Assembly (NCBI RefSeq): GCF_900187405.1
Contig: NZ_LT896716.1
Span: 3,720,753 to 3,784,752, forward strand
Reading direction: 5' to 3'
Source: Geobacter sp. DSM 9736
GTDB lineage: Bacteria > Desulfobacterota > Desulfuromonadia > Geobacterales > Geobacteraceae
DNA: 64,000 nucleotides
Position numbers and translations under genes: made by a program. Shown here piece after piece: positions 34,526 to 42,989 of the stretch (its first letter is position 1; each line of letters begins with the position of its first letter). The notes below the pieces were generated by a model. That model had not been told where the DNA came from and ran no database searches. It was given only the letters and a program-made list of their open reading frames with translations.

Positions 34526-36169
34526 ATGGAACTTATCAACCAGCATACGAAAAGGATCATGGAGGGGTGCAAGGAGCGGGCTCGCAAGGCGGGACTCCGT
34601 TTTCAGGACGAGACCCTCGAATATATCGTTACAAACCGGGACATGATCGAGCTTTCACCGAAAGTGATGATCCCGACCCTCTACGACTACTGGGTCCACG
34701 ACGTGGAGATCCTGAAGGAAAAGGGGATGTACGAGCTCTATCCCCATAACCCCTACGAGACGGTCATCAACACCCGTCCACCGATCTCCTTCTATAACGA
34801 CAACAACCCGGACTGGCTCAACGTGATGATCTTCTATCACGTTCTCGCCCACATAGACTTCTTCCAGAACAACCTGTTCTTCCGGCATACATGGGATTAC
34901 GACTTCACCGGGCAGGCCCTCTCGGACAAGCGGCTCATCGCCAAGCTCCGCGGGGAGCACGGCCGCTGGGTCGATTACGTCATCGAGTTCGCACGCGGTA
35001 TCGACAACCTTGTCGGCTACCACCACGAGCTGTCCGAGCTGCACCGCCCTGAGGGGAAAGGGGTAGCAAAGAAGCTGGACTACTACTTCGACGTCTTTCT
35101 CCAATCGGTGAGACGGGTGCCGGTGACGGAATACATCAAGGAGATCAACCGCTACAACGACTGCGTCAAGCAGTTCGGCAAGCTCGGGGAGAAGACCTTC
35201 TTCGCCGACGCGGAACGGAAATACCCGGAGCTGGAGGCGCTCTACCTCAAGAATCTGGATGAAAAGCCGGTTCAGCGGAAGGACCTGCTCCAGTTCCTCA
35301 TGGACCACTCGGAATTCCTCAACCGGGATGCAAACAAGTGGATGAAGTCAGTCATAGAGGTCGTCCGCAAAACCTCCATTTTCTTCCAGCCGCAGATCAG
35401 GACGAAGATCATGAACGAGGGGTGGGCCAGTTACTGGCACGACACCCTTTTCCTGGCGGACGAGCGGATTCTGGGTCATGAGGTAGATTACGCCCGGATC
35501 AACGCCGGCGTGACGGCGATGCCGCGTGTAGGCCTCAACCCGTATGCTCTTGGTATGCGGCTCTTCAACTATGTCGAAGAGGCGGCGGAGAAGGGACGGT
35601 ACTCCTTCGACTTCCAGCGTCTGGCGAACCGGGAAGCGAGGAAGCAGTTCGATTCGGGAGCCGGGGGCGGAAAGGAGTACATCCACCGGGTCCGGGAGAA
35701 CATGTGCGACTTTACCTTCATCAGAACCTTCATCGACCAGGATTTCGTCGACCGCCACAAGCTCTTCGTGGCAGGCAAGCGCCTGAACCAGCAGCGGATG
35801 GTGTGGGAGTATTACGTGAAGAGCCGGAAGGCGGAGGACTACAGGCAGATGGTGCTCGATTCTCTCTACCATCCCCCTTTCATCGAAGTGGATCCGCGGA
35901 GAAACATCGCGGGGAACCTCTACCTGGTGCATCACTTCGAGGGGAAGCCGCTCGTCAAGGACTACATAGCCGCCACCATGCGGGGAATCGAGTTCTTCTG
36001 GGGAGGCCCCGTCATTCTGGAAACCAGTGAAATCGTCCCGCCACCACAAAAGGAACGGGGGGACGCGGCCGAGGGTAAAGAGCCTGAAATCCACTGGCAG
36101 CGGGTACGGTATACTATGAAGGACCGGAAACTGGAGCATGAGGCAGCACACGAATCGAGGAGCCGGTAG
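34526..36169 (+). CDS. spoVR: SpoVR family protein (YcgB-like)
   Basis: 547-residue soluble SpoVR/YcgB protein. Family features: the WDYDFTGQALSDKRLIAKLR segment, the block HMGW-like MNEGWASYWHDTLFL near residue 293-307, and GLNPYALGMRLF. SpoVR takes part in cortex formation in Bacillus; in non-spore-formers it travels with PrkA and DUF444, as here. Length is normal (about 510-550). The ATG at 34526 has a weak GGA site. It ends 16 bases before the second PrkA-type gene. Confidence 0.93.
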   Translation: MELINQHTKRIMEGCKERARKAGLRFQDETLEYIVTNRDMIELSPKVMIPTLYDYWVHDVEILKEKGMYELYPHNPYETVINTRPPISFYNDNNPDWLNVMIFYHVLAHIDFFQNNLFFRHTWDYDFTGQALSDKRLIAKLRGEHGRWVDYVIEFARGIDNLVGYHHELSELHRPEGKGVAKKLDYYFDVFLQSVRRVPVTEYIKEINRYNDCVKQFGKLGEKTFFADAERKYPELEALYLKNLDEKPVQRKDLLQFLMDHSEFLNRDANKWMKSVIEVVRKTSIFFQPQIRTKIMNEGWASYWHDTLFLADERILGHEVDYARINAGVTAMPRVGLNPYALGMRLFNYVEEAAEKGRYSFDFQRLANREARKQFDSGAGGGKEYIHRVRENMCDFTFIRTFIDQDFVDRHKLFVAGKRLNQQRMVWEYYVKSRKAEDYRQMVLDSLYHPPFIEVDPRRNIAGNLYLVHHFEGKPLVKDYIAATMRGIEFFWGGPVILETSEIVPPPQKERGDAAEGKEPEIHWQRVRYTMKDRKLEHEAAHESRSR

Positions 36170-36185
36170 AGAGGCTATCTCTGCG

Positions 36186-38489
36186 ATGGAACCGACAATG
36201 TCCAATATCGATAAAGCACTTCAGCATCTGAGCCGGGTCATTTCCGAACAGGAGCATGTCTCTCCCATCACCTACGACGGATTCCTCGCGGAGCTGACGG
36301 CGAAGCCGCAGATGACTATCCGCAACGTCTTCCAGCTCTTCTACGATATGATCAAGAACTATGTCGGCGAAGGGATGGACGAGTATCCCGACGACCCGGA
36401 AACCATCAATTACGTCAACTATGACACCCGGCGACTCTTTGTCGAAAACTCGGACCAGCCGTTTTTCGCGGACCGTCTTTTCGCAAACCGCCTCGTGAAT
36501 CACGTGGAGGCGATGCGGCGCGGCAAGCAGCAGAACAAGATATACATCTTCGAGGGGCCAGCAGGGTCGGGTAAGAGCACCTTTCTAAACAACCTGCTAA
36601 TGAAGTTCGAAGAGTACTCCAACACTGAGCAGGGACTAACCTATGAGACGGTCTGGCGGCTCGACAGGAAAATCCTTGGGAAGTTCGCGGAGCACGAGGT
36701 GTCGAACTTTCTCGACAAGCTGGCCAGCCTCCTTGACCAGTACGAGCTGAGCCAGCAGCAGATCATAGAGGCGAGGGAAACGCTCGTCGGCACACAGGAC
36801 TTCGTCGAGGTCCCCTGTCCGAGCCACGACCACCCCGTCCTGATGATTCCGAAGCATCATCGGCGCGCCTTCTTCGACGACCTCTTCCGAAACGACGAGT
36901 TCAAATGGAAGCTCTTCACGGACAAGGAATTCGACTGGGTCTTCCGTAACAACCCGTGCACGATCTGCAGCTCCCTCTATCATGCGCTTCTGGACCGGGT
37001 ACAGAACCCCGTGGAGGTCTTCTCCATGATCTATGCACGCCCGTTACGCTACAACCGGCGGCTCGGCGAGGGGATCAGCGTCTACAACCCGGGCGACAAG
37101 CCGATGCGGCAGAACGTGCTGACCAACGAGCAGCTCCAGAAGAGGATCAACGAGCTTCTGCGGGACAGCAACCAGGTGAGGTACATCTACTCCCAGTTCG
37201 CCAAGACCAACAACGGCATCTACGCCCTCATGGACATCAAGTCTCACAATGCGGAACGCCTCATAGAGCTGCACAACATCATCAGCGAAGGGCTTCACAA
37301 GGTCGAGGACATCGAGGAGAATGTAAATTCCCTCTTTCTCGCCCTGATGAATCCCGAGGACGAGGTGGCCATCCAGGAGTTCCCATCCTTCTCCGACCGG
37401 ATCGAGTTCATCAACATTCCGTACATCATGGACCTGAACACCGAGGTGGAGATATACCGCAACATCTTCGGGCGTCACATCGACGACAGCTTCCTCCCGA
37501 GGGTGCTACACAATTTCGCCCGGGTCATCATATCCACCCGCCTCAACACCAAGTCGGACGCGCTTCTGGAGTGGATCGTCGATCCAGAGAAATACCAGCT
37601 CTACTGTGACCAGAACCTGCAGATCCTGAAAATGGAGATTTACACCGGGTTCATTCCGAAGTGGCTTGCAGAGGAGGACCGTAAACGGCTTACGGCGAAA
37701 CGCCGGCGAAAGATCATTTCAGAATCGGAGATGGAAGGGGATCACGGTTTTTCCGGACGTGATTCAATCAAGATATTCAACGACTTCTACTCCGCCTACG
37801 CCAACAAGGGGAAGCTCGTCAACATGTCGATCCTGTGCAACTTCTTCACCAAATGGCGCAAGGATCTAACTCCGGCCATCCCCGAGGGCTTCATAGATTC
37901 TCTCCAGCGAAACTACGATTACACGGTTCTGCAGGAGGTGAAGGAGTCGCTCTACTACTACAACGAGGAGCAGATCTCACGCGATATCCTGAACTACATG
38001 TTCGCGGTCAATTTCGAACATGGGACCGTCGAGACCTGCAAGTACACCGGGGAGAAGCTGGAGATAACCCACGAGTTCCTCATAAACCTGGAAAACCACC
38101 TGCTCGGGATGGTGGTGCCCATCGAGAGGCGCCTCGCCTTCCGGAAAGAGACCCAGAAGGAATACACTACGAAGACTTTGACGCAGGAAATGATGGTGGA
38201 AGGCCGCAGCGCGACGGAAACTGGCCTGTATCAGTCTCTCCTGGAGCGCTACGTTTACAATATCAAGGAGAAGGTGCTGGATCCATTCCTGGAGAACACG
38301 AACTTCAGGAGAGCGATAAAGGATTTTGATACCGATGCGTTCAAGACCTACGACAAACGCATCCGGAGCGACGTGACCTTCCTCATCAACAATCTCGGGA
38401 ACAAGTACCGTTACACCAAGCAGGGGGCGAAGGAGGTCTGCATCTACGTCATAGACAACGACCTCGCCAAGAAGTTCGCAAACTCCTAG
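36186..38489 (+). CDS. Second, divergent PrkA-type AAA+ protein
   Basis: 767-residue protein, 82 longer than the PrkA at 30943. Walker A is GPAGSGKS (124-131). A PrkA-like C-terminal region follows, with FSGRDSIKIFNDFYSAYANKGKL near 520-542 and a short conserved end. It is clearly a different gene from prkA, with little visible identity outside the AAA core, so it may be a kinase, a regulator of PrkA, or an adaptor. Start: ATG at 36186 (GAGAGG upstream) or ATG at 36198 (GGA closer); an ATG at 36138 would overlap the spoVR end. It is followed by a hairpin and a bidirectional terminator. Confidence 0.85.
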   Translation: MEPTMSNIDKALQHLSRVISEQEHVSPITYDGFLAELTAKPQMTIRNVFQLFYDMIKNYVGEGMDEYPDDPETINYVNYDTRRLFVENSDQPFFADRLFANRLVNHVEAMRRGKQQNKIYIFEGPAGSGKSTFLNNLLMKFEEYSNTEQGLTYETVWRLDRKILGKFAEHEVSNFLDKLASLLDQYELSQQQIIEARETLVGTQDFVEVPCPSHDHPVLMIPKHHRRAFFDDLFRNDEFKWKLFTDKEFDWVFRNNPCTICSSLYHALLDRVQNPVEVFSMIYARPLRYNRRLGEGISVYNPGDKPMRQNVLTNEQLQKRINELLRDSNQVRYIYSQFAKTNNGIYALMDIKSHNAERLIELHNIISEGLHKVEDIEENVNSLFLALMNPEDEVAIQEFPSFSDRIEFINIPYIMDLNTEVEIYRNIFGRHIDDSFLPRVLHNFARVIISTRLNTKSDALLEWIVDPEKYQLYCDQNLQILKMEIYTGFIPKWLAEEDRKRLTAKRRRKIISESEMEGDHGFSGRDSIKIFNDFYSAYANKGKLVNMSILCNFFTKWRKDLTPAIPEGFIDSLQRNYDYTVLQEVKESLYYYNEEQISRDILNYMFAVNFEHGTVETCKYTGEKLEITHEFLINLENHLLGMVVPIERRLAFRKETQKEYTTKTLTQEMMVEGRSATETGLYQSLLERYVYNIKEKVLDPFLENTNFRRAIKDFDTDAFKTYDKRIRSDVTFLINNLGNKYRYTKQGAKEVCIYVIDNDLAKKFANS

Positions 38490-38507
38490 GTTATTGAAAA
38501 ATAACCT
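38488..38507. other. GAAA-loop hairpin at the end of the prkA operon
   Basis: AGGTTATT and AATAACCT form a perfect 8-bp stem closed by a GAAA tetraloop, starting at the stop codon. No T run follows, so it is more likely a 3' end stabiliser than a terminator. Confidence 0.5.
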
Positions 38508-38534
38508 GCTAGGTCGGGAGTATGTGTAGATGAA

Positions 38535-38574
38535 CGCAAAAAGGCCGCACCGTGAGGATGTGGCCTTTTTTGCG
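38535..38574. terminator. Bidirectional rho-independent terminator
   Basis: CGCAAAAAGGCC and GGCCTTTTTTGCG arms form a stem of about 12 bp closed by a short G+C-rich extension (GCACC...GATGT). With A and T tracts on both sides, it can end transcription of the prkA operon (plus) and of the small-protein gene at 38599 (minus). Confidence 0.85.
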
Positions 38575-38598
38575 TCTTGCTGTTTTCTCGTAGCTTCG

Positions 38599-38841
38599 TC
38601 AGATGTTGGACTTCACTCGGGCCTGCTTTTCCCGTGCTGACGCCGCCGTGCTCTTTATCATGCCCACGAGGGTGATGATGGCCGGGATCAGCTGGGCCAC
38701 AACGACCAGGGCACAGAAGCCGAGGAAGACAAGGACCAGGATGCCGCTCGAGTAGACCTTGGTGGTGGAAGCGGCGAATGCCGGGGTAGCTGCCGTCAGT
38801 GCAAGAGCGAGGGTGGTGATAACAGTGCGCAGGGTTTCCAT
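38599..38841 (-). CDS. Small secreted/membrane protein, copy 1
   Basis: 80-residue protein with a signal peptide (about 1-23, ending AFA-AS) and one long hydrophobic segment (about 33-61: ILVLVFLGFCALVVVAQL). The tail is short and basic. I do not recognise the family. It is a close paralogue of the next gene upstream: both share L-GF-AL----QL-P-----V-M-K in the hydrophobic segment. The ribosome site AAAGGAGG is nearly perfect. The strong site and signal peptide argue that this is expressed. Confidence 0.7.
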   Translation of the reverse strand: METLRTVITTLALALTAATPAFAASTTKVYSSGILVLVFLGFCALVVVAQLIPAIITLVGMIKSTAASAREKQARVKSNI

Positions 38842-38888
38842 GATGTACCTCCTTTAGCCGATTGGCTGCGATATGGATGTTGTACTTC

Positions 38889-39131
38889 TCAACGGTTTCG
38901 GTTGCTGGCGGCCTGTGCCTGTGCAGGCTCCCCTTTGCTGAAAGCGCCTTTCAGCATCGACACGAACAGCAAAACGCCGGGGAAGAGCTGCAGGGTGATT
39001 ATCAGGGCGCCGAACCCCAGGAACAGAATGGTCAGCAACCCCATGCCGTCGTTCTCTGCACCGCTGGCGGCGAATGCAGTTGTGGCCGATCCTATTGTTG
39101 CCGCTGTCGTCAATCTTCCGATGGCTTTCAT
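38889..39131 (-). CDS. Small secreted/membrane protein, copy 2
   Basis: 80-residue paralogue of copy 1, with the same order: signal peptide (ending AFA-AS at about 22), hydrophobic segment (about 32-61: LLTILFLGFGALIITLQL), short polar tail rich in Ala, Gln and Asn. The ATG at 39131 is preceded by AAGGAGGGTGAT; an upstream start frame reaches 39209 but has no such site. A tandem duplication produced the pair. The function is unknown; the size and topology fit a small membrane subunit or a secreted peptide. Confidence 0.7.
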   Translation of the reverse strand: MKAIGRLTTAATIGSATTAFAASGAENDGMGLLTILFLGFGALIITLQLFPGVLLFVSMLKGAFSKGEPAQAQAASNRNR

Positions 39132-39453
39132 GATCACCCTCCTTGCTGGTTTGTTGCCGACCTTGCCCTTTATTGTGCATCGGCTGTGCCGAGAGTAGAA
39201 AACATTCATAAATAAATCATAAATAATTGATTTTAGTGATTAATCAGGGTTACGCGCCACTAGCCCTGCCTGGATGGATGAAGCGCAAAAGTATAGGAAA
39301 ACGATACTAAATTTGATGCGAGCGGTAGGGATTGAGGGGCGATCCGGAAGTTTGCATCAGTGATTTCGGGGGGTTATGAGGAGTATGGTATGTATGTGCC
39401 ACACATACATCTGTACAACTGGGTGGTGCATCAAAATATACACGCTGTTGCTG
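39132..39453. other. 322-base gene-free region
   Basis: The longest gene-free stretch in the window. It contains an AT-rich segment (about 39205-39245), a TCGGC-TGT-GCCGA mini-hairpin (39180-39192) and a perfect inverted repeat at 39390-39410. It lies upstream of the small-protein genes and downstream of the deacetylase gene (all minus strand). No conserved riboswitch or tRNA pattern is recognised. Confidence 0.6.
39390..39410. promoter_or_regulatory. Perfect 9-bp inverted repeat
   Basis: ATGTATGTG and CACATACAT, with a 3-base spacer, form a perfect dyad. No T run follows on either strand. It may be a transcription-factor site; its distance from the small-protein start is 259 bases. Confidence 0.45.
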
Positions 39454-40275
39454 TTACTGAAGCGCTACATCGGAGAGGCGTACAAAACGGAAACCGCGGC
39501 GTTTCAGTTCGGGGACCGCATCCATGACTCCGTCCGCAGTGCCGCTTCCTGGGTGGTTCATGTGCAGGATCACGATATCACCAGGCTTTGCCGCGAGCAG
39601 CGCACGGCGCACCTGTTCCCGCGAGAAGGTCGCGCCGGCGTCTCCCAGGAGCGAGAACCCGACCACTTCCATTCCGAGGTCCGCTGCAATCTTTACCGCG
39701 ACCTCGTCGTAATATGCCGTTCCGGAGCGGAAGTAACGTGGGCCATGCCCGGTTACTTCTGAAAGCTTCCGGTTGTTCAGCTCGATCTCATCCACCAGTT
39801 CCGAGATGTTCCGGGTTCCGGCGATCCCGTACGCCTGCCTGCCGTTGACCGAAGCCGGACGGTGGTGCAATCCGTGGTTGGCTATTTCGAAGAGGGGGTT
39901 TGCGGCCAGCCGCTGCAAGGTGCTCCGGTTAGGGCCGACCCACCTTGCATTGATGAAGAGGGTTGCGGGAACCTGCTCTTGCTCCAGGAATTCGACGAGG
40001 CGCTGGTCAATGCCGATCCCCCTGGCGCTGCCACAGGCGTCGAGGGTGAGAGCGATGAGTTTGTCAGTGCCGCTGATGCGGGTTTTCACGCCGGGTACAA
40101 CCTCTCCCCACAGCTTGGGTGAAATATTCCCATAACGTTCGGTAAGCATCTTCTTTGCCGGCTGGAACGGGTCTGTGGACACCGAAATGTCTGTATTGGA
40201 GAGAGCTGCCGATATGGGCGGAGCGACGGCTGTAATTGCGGCCAACGTAAGGACGCCGAGATACTTCCTGTACAT
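39454..40275 (-). CDS. Divergent polysaccharide deacetylase (NodB-type)
   Basis: 273-residue exported protein with a signal peptide (about 1-24). A NodB-like fold is indicated by LTLDACGS (about 75-82), where the usual TFDDG motif is altered to LDACG, and the metal-binding pair in NHGLHHRP (about 133-140). The C-terminal GDIVILHMNHPGSGT is the usual motif 5. It is likely to deacetylate or hydrolyse an extracellular polysaccharide; catalytic activity is uncertain because motif 1 is changed. The ATG at 40275 has a GGAAAGGA site. Nothing nearby defines the substrate. Confidence 0.82.
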   Translation of the reverse strand: MYRKYLGVLTLAAITAVAPPISAALSNTDISVSTDPFQPAKKMLTERYGNISPKLWGEVVPGVKTRISGTDKLIALTLDACGSARGIGIDQRLVEFLEQEQVPATLFINARWVGPNRSTLQRLAANPLFEIANHGLHHRPASVNGRQAYGIAGTRNISELVDEIELNNRKLSEVTGHGPRYFRSGTAYYDEVAVKIAADLGMEVVGFSLLGDAGATFSREQVRRALLAAKPGDIVILHMNHPGSGTADGVMDAVPELKRRGFRFVRLSDVALQ

Positions 40276-40328
40276 GATTCCTTTCCTGCACTACGGGTTT
40301 GCGGGCTGCGGGTGGATCAACGGGTGAG

Positions 40329-40349
40329 AAGCCGCATAGCATGCGGCTT
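40329..40349. terminator. Hairpin between radical SAM gene and deacetylase
   Basis: AAGCCGCAT and ATGCGGCTT, a perfect 9-bp stem with a 3-base AGC loop, in the gap downstream of the radical SAM gene (minus strand). Only a short T-rich tail follows, so termination is moderate. Confidence 0.45.
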
Positions 40350-40375
40350 TGCGGCGAGCAGTTGCTCGGGCGGAC

Positions 40376-42082
40376 TCATAACTGCAAGAGGCGTACCTCC
40401 ATTTTTTTCCCGGGGGCGGAGACGTAAAGGAACAGCAGGGTTACCGGGGTTTCCAAAGGCGGCAGTTCCCGGTAATCCCTTGTGAACCGGGCCGCGAGGG
40501 TGCGCACCCTGCTCTCAGAGGTGATGGAGAGTTCTTCCGTCATCCCGTTTATCTGCGTTCTGGAGGGCTTCTCTGCCAGCATGTCCCGGGGGAAGAAGGA
40601 TGGGAAGCGGACAGGGTACTCGGCCATGCAGTAATCGAATGACAGCGCTTCACCCAGTTCGTTGCGCCGGGGTATCGGATAGCGCCCGAAGAACCGCCAC
40701 AGCAGGTCGAAGAGTGTGTGCAGCGGAAGGCTTCCCGCTATATCTTCCTCCTCCCAGAAACTCGCAAGATCCGCGAAGAATTTGACGAGGGGTGTCAAGG
40801 AAGCAAGCGTAGCGAGTGTGGCGGCGAACCTACCACTGTTGTAATATAGGTCGAGGAGACGCGAGACAGTTTCGATGCGGGTAACGTCCGAGAAGGAGAG
40901 CCACGGCGTTTCCAGTATCTTGTATGGCGGGTAATCCGAGAAGCGGTACTCCTCGTCGGCCGCGATGCGCCGCATGGGGGAACCTTTCAGCACCTTGAGG
41001 GGTTCCACCTGGATGTGGTGGGGCGAGAGTTCCAGAAGGCTTCCAAGGGAGCCGAGGAAACCCTCAAGGTCCTCGTGCGGAAGCCCCGCTACCAGGTCGA
41101 GGTGCAGCGTGACCTGCGTTTCGCGGCGCAGGCGGTGAACGTTCGAGAAGAGGCGTTTCAGATCCGATTTCCGCCCCACCCGGGTCAGCGTTGCTTCGTT
41201 CTCCGACTGAACTCCGATCTCGAACCTGAACATTCCCGCTGGGACCCGCCGCAGCAGCCGCAGGTTGTCGTCCGTCAGGAGGTCCGCGGCGATCTCGAAG
41301 TGGAAGGAGCTGCAGCGGTTGTGTTGCAGGATGTAACTCCAGATGTGGCTGGCGCGCCGGGGGTCGTAGTTGAAGGTGCGGTCCACCAGTTTGACGGTGC
41401 CCACCTGCCGCTGCATGAGGATCGACAGGTCCCGCTCTATCCGCTGCCGGGAGAAGGAGCGTACCCCCTGTTCCACCGAGGAAAGGCAGAAAGCGCAGGA
41501 AAAAGGACAGCCCCGTGAAGTCTCGTAGTAGACGAGCGGTTTCTTTATGTCGACCAGTTCCATGGCGAAGGGGGAGGGAATGGTGTCCAGGTCTGCCAGG
41601 GGGGGGCGTTCCGGGAGGGCCACCAGATCTTCCCCGCTGCGGAAGGTGAGCCCTTCCGTCACCCTTTCCAGTGCCTGGCTCGGCGTCCCCGCTAACGATA
41701 GCGCCTTTACAAGGTCTAGGAGAGTGCCTTCTCCCTCTCCCCTGATGATGCAGTCGATGAAAGAATTCCGTTCGAGGAGTTCGAAAGCGCCGTAGCTAAC
41801 CTCGGGGCCTCCCAGGATGATGAACGTCCGGGGACGGATTTTTTTCAGATCCCCTGCGAGCCGCAAAACCGCTTCCACGTTCCAGATGTAGGTGGAAAAC
41901 GCGACAACATCGGCTTCCGCCGCCGCCAGGGACCTCAACGTCCGCTCGTGCGCCTCCTTGAGCGAATACTCCCTGATCTCTATCTCCATTCCGGCAACAT
42001 CCCGGCAGGCCGCGGCAAGACAGGGGAGCGCGAGGGAAGCATGCACGAACTTGGCATGGAGGGTGGTCAGGAGGAGTTTCAT
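40376..42082 (-). CDS. B12-binding radical SAM protein (DUF4080 type)
   Basis: 568-residue protein with an N-terminal cobalamin-binding domain (about 1-140: VVAFSTYIWNVE and ILGGPEVSYGA) and a radical SAM core with the cluster motif CPFSCAFC (about 190-197), followed by a DUF4080-like C-terminal domain. It probably carries out a radical methylation or rearrangement; the substrate is unknown. The ATG at 42082 has GAGGAG-like sequence around it. The next gene upstream, mtfA-like, is on the same strand. Confidence 0.88.
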   Translation of the reverse strand: MKLLLTTLHAKFVHASLALPCLAAACRDVAGMEIEIREYSLKEAHERTLRSLAAAEADVVAFSTYIWNVEAVLRLAGDLKKIRPRTFIILGGPEVSYGAFELLERNSFIDCIIRGEGEGTLLDLVKALSLAGTPSQALERVTEGLTFRSGEDLVALPERPPLADLDTIPSPFAMELVDIKKPLVYYETSRGCPFSCAFCLSSVEQGVRSFSRQRIERDLSILMQRQVGTVKLVDRTFNYDPRRASHIWSYILQHNRCSSFHFEIAADLLTDDNLRLLRRVPAGMFRFEIGVQSENEATLTRVGRKSDLKRLFSNVHRLRRETQVTLHLDLVAGLPHEDLEGFLGSLGSLLELSPHHIQVEPLKVLKGSPMRRIAADEEYRFSDYPPYKILETPWLSFSDVTRIETVSRLLDLYYNSGRFAATLATLASLTPLVKFFADLASFWEEEDIAGSLPLHTLFDLLWRFFGRYPIPRRNELGEALSFDYCMAEYPVRFPSFFPRDMLAEKPSRTQINGMTEELSITSESRVRTLAARFTRDYRELPPLETPVTLLFLYVSAPGKKMEVRLLQL

Positions 42083-42130
42083 GATAGGGGATTGTAGCGG
42101 ATGGATGATGCTTCTTCCAGTGAAACTTCC

Positions 42131-42895
42131 TTAACTGCCGGGGGGGGATGTGCAACTATCGCCCCATTGGGCCGGATCCTGCCGGTAGTACTCCGATAGG
42201 GCCCGATAGAGCTCCGTGTGTCCCGCCCGCAACGACAACGGCTCCTGGAAGAAGCATTCCGTAGCGACGGCGAAGAACTCGGCGGGATTTTCCGCCCCAT
42301 ATTCATCGAGAGCGGTGGGCCTGCCGAGGCGGACCGATCGTTTCAGCTGAAGATAATTACGCCGGAGGATTTCGGCGAATCCTCCCGTTCCCGCCGTGAT
42401 GCCGTCTTCAGCATCCAGTTCGTGGGCGAATTCATGCAGGACGACGTTGTATGCGCTGTGCACGTCGAGTCCCTCGGCGACCACGTCCTCCCATGACAGG
42501 ACAAGAGCGCCTTCGGGTGAAAACTCGCCGGAGCGCCTGTCGATCCCTTCGGTGACCACCCCGCACTCGTCCACCTCCGTGAGCGGCGCAAGGTACTCTT
42601 CCTCGTATACGATGATCGACGACACCCTCGGGTAGTATGTGGGCTCGCGGTGCAGCAGGAGCACGCACGCCTGGGCCGCGATGATCAGCCTCATCCGTTC
42701 AGTTACGGCGAATCCGCCGCCACCTTCGAAAGCTTTTTCGGCGAGGAGAACCTGCACATGCCCGTGCAGTTCGTCGCGGTCCTCTCCGTGCAATCTCCGG
42801 TAGAGTGGAACTTCCTGTTCCAGGACCTGGAGCCATCCCTGCGGGAGGGGCTCGTTTCTGAGGCGCCGCCGTCGCCGTCGTGTGAAAAATAGCAT
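42131..42895 (-). CDS. mtfA: MtfA-type zinc peptidase (M90)
   Basis: 254-residue protein of the MtfA/M90 family. The zinc motif VLHEFAHELD (HExxH) is at about 143-152, and the third-ligand Glu is in NPAEFFAVATECFF near 195. In E. coli MtfA is reported to bind the Mlc repressor and to cleave peptides. The start ATG at 42895 (MLFFTRRRRRRLRN) gives a basic N-terminus; an upstream frame overlaps the promoter of the opposite gene, so it is rejected. Confidence 0.86.
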   Translation of the reverse strand: MLFFTRRRRRRLRNEPLPQGWLQVLEQEVPLYRRLHGEDRDELHGHVQVLLAEKAFEGGGGFAVTERMRLIIAAQACVLLLHREPTYYPRVSSIIVYEEEYLAPLTEVDECGVVTEGIDRRSGEFSPEGALVLSWEDVVAEGLDVHSAYNVVLHEFAHELDAEDGITAGTGGFAEILRRNYLQLKRSVRLGRPTALDEYGAENPAEFFAVATECFFQEPLSLRAGHTELYRALSEYYRQDPAQWGDSCTSPPGS

Positions 42896-42953
42896 GGGCG
42901 GATTATACTGAAACAGGCTGCAATAGCAATGGAGAGATGCCGGGAGGCAACCG

Positions 42954-42982
42954 TTGGCAGGGAGCCCTTTCTGTGGTAGATT
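42954..42982 (+). promoter_or_regulatory. Candidate promoter for the second radical SAM gene
   Basis: TTGGCA (42954-42959) and TAGATT (42977-42982), with a 17-base spacer, end 7 bases before the ATG at 42990. Start of transcription would fall on the ATG and no Shine-Dalgarno site is present, as for chrA (29611). Confidence 0.4.
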
Positions 42983-42989
42983 GCTCGCC

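Noticed and set aside
39376-39762. Plus-strand reading frame of 128 codons
   Set aside because: It runs antisense to the deacetylase gene and has no ribosome site or recognisable domain.
40320-40375. Possible GEMM (cyclic dinucleotide) riboswitch, because GCAAAGCC occurs on the minus strand
   Set aside because: Only that short string matches. The first conserved GEMM stem and the CAGGGCAAACC block are missing; a simple hairpin explains the sequence.
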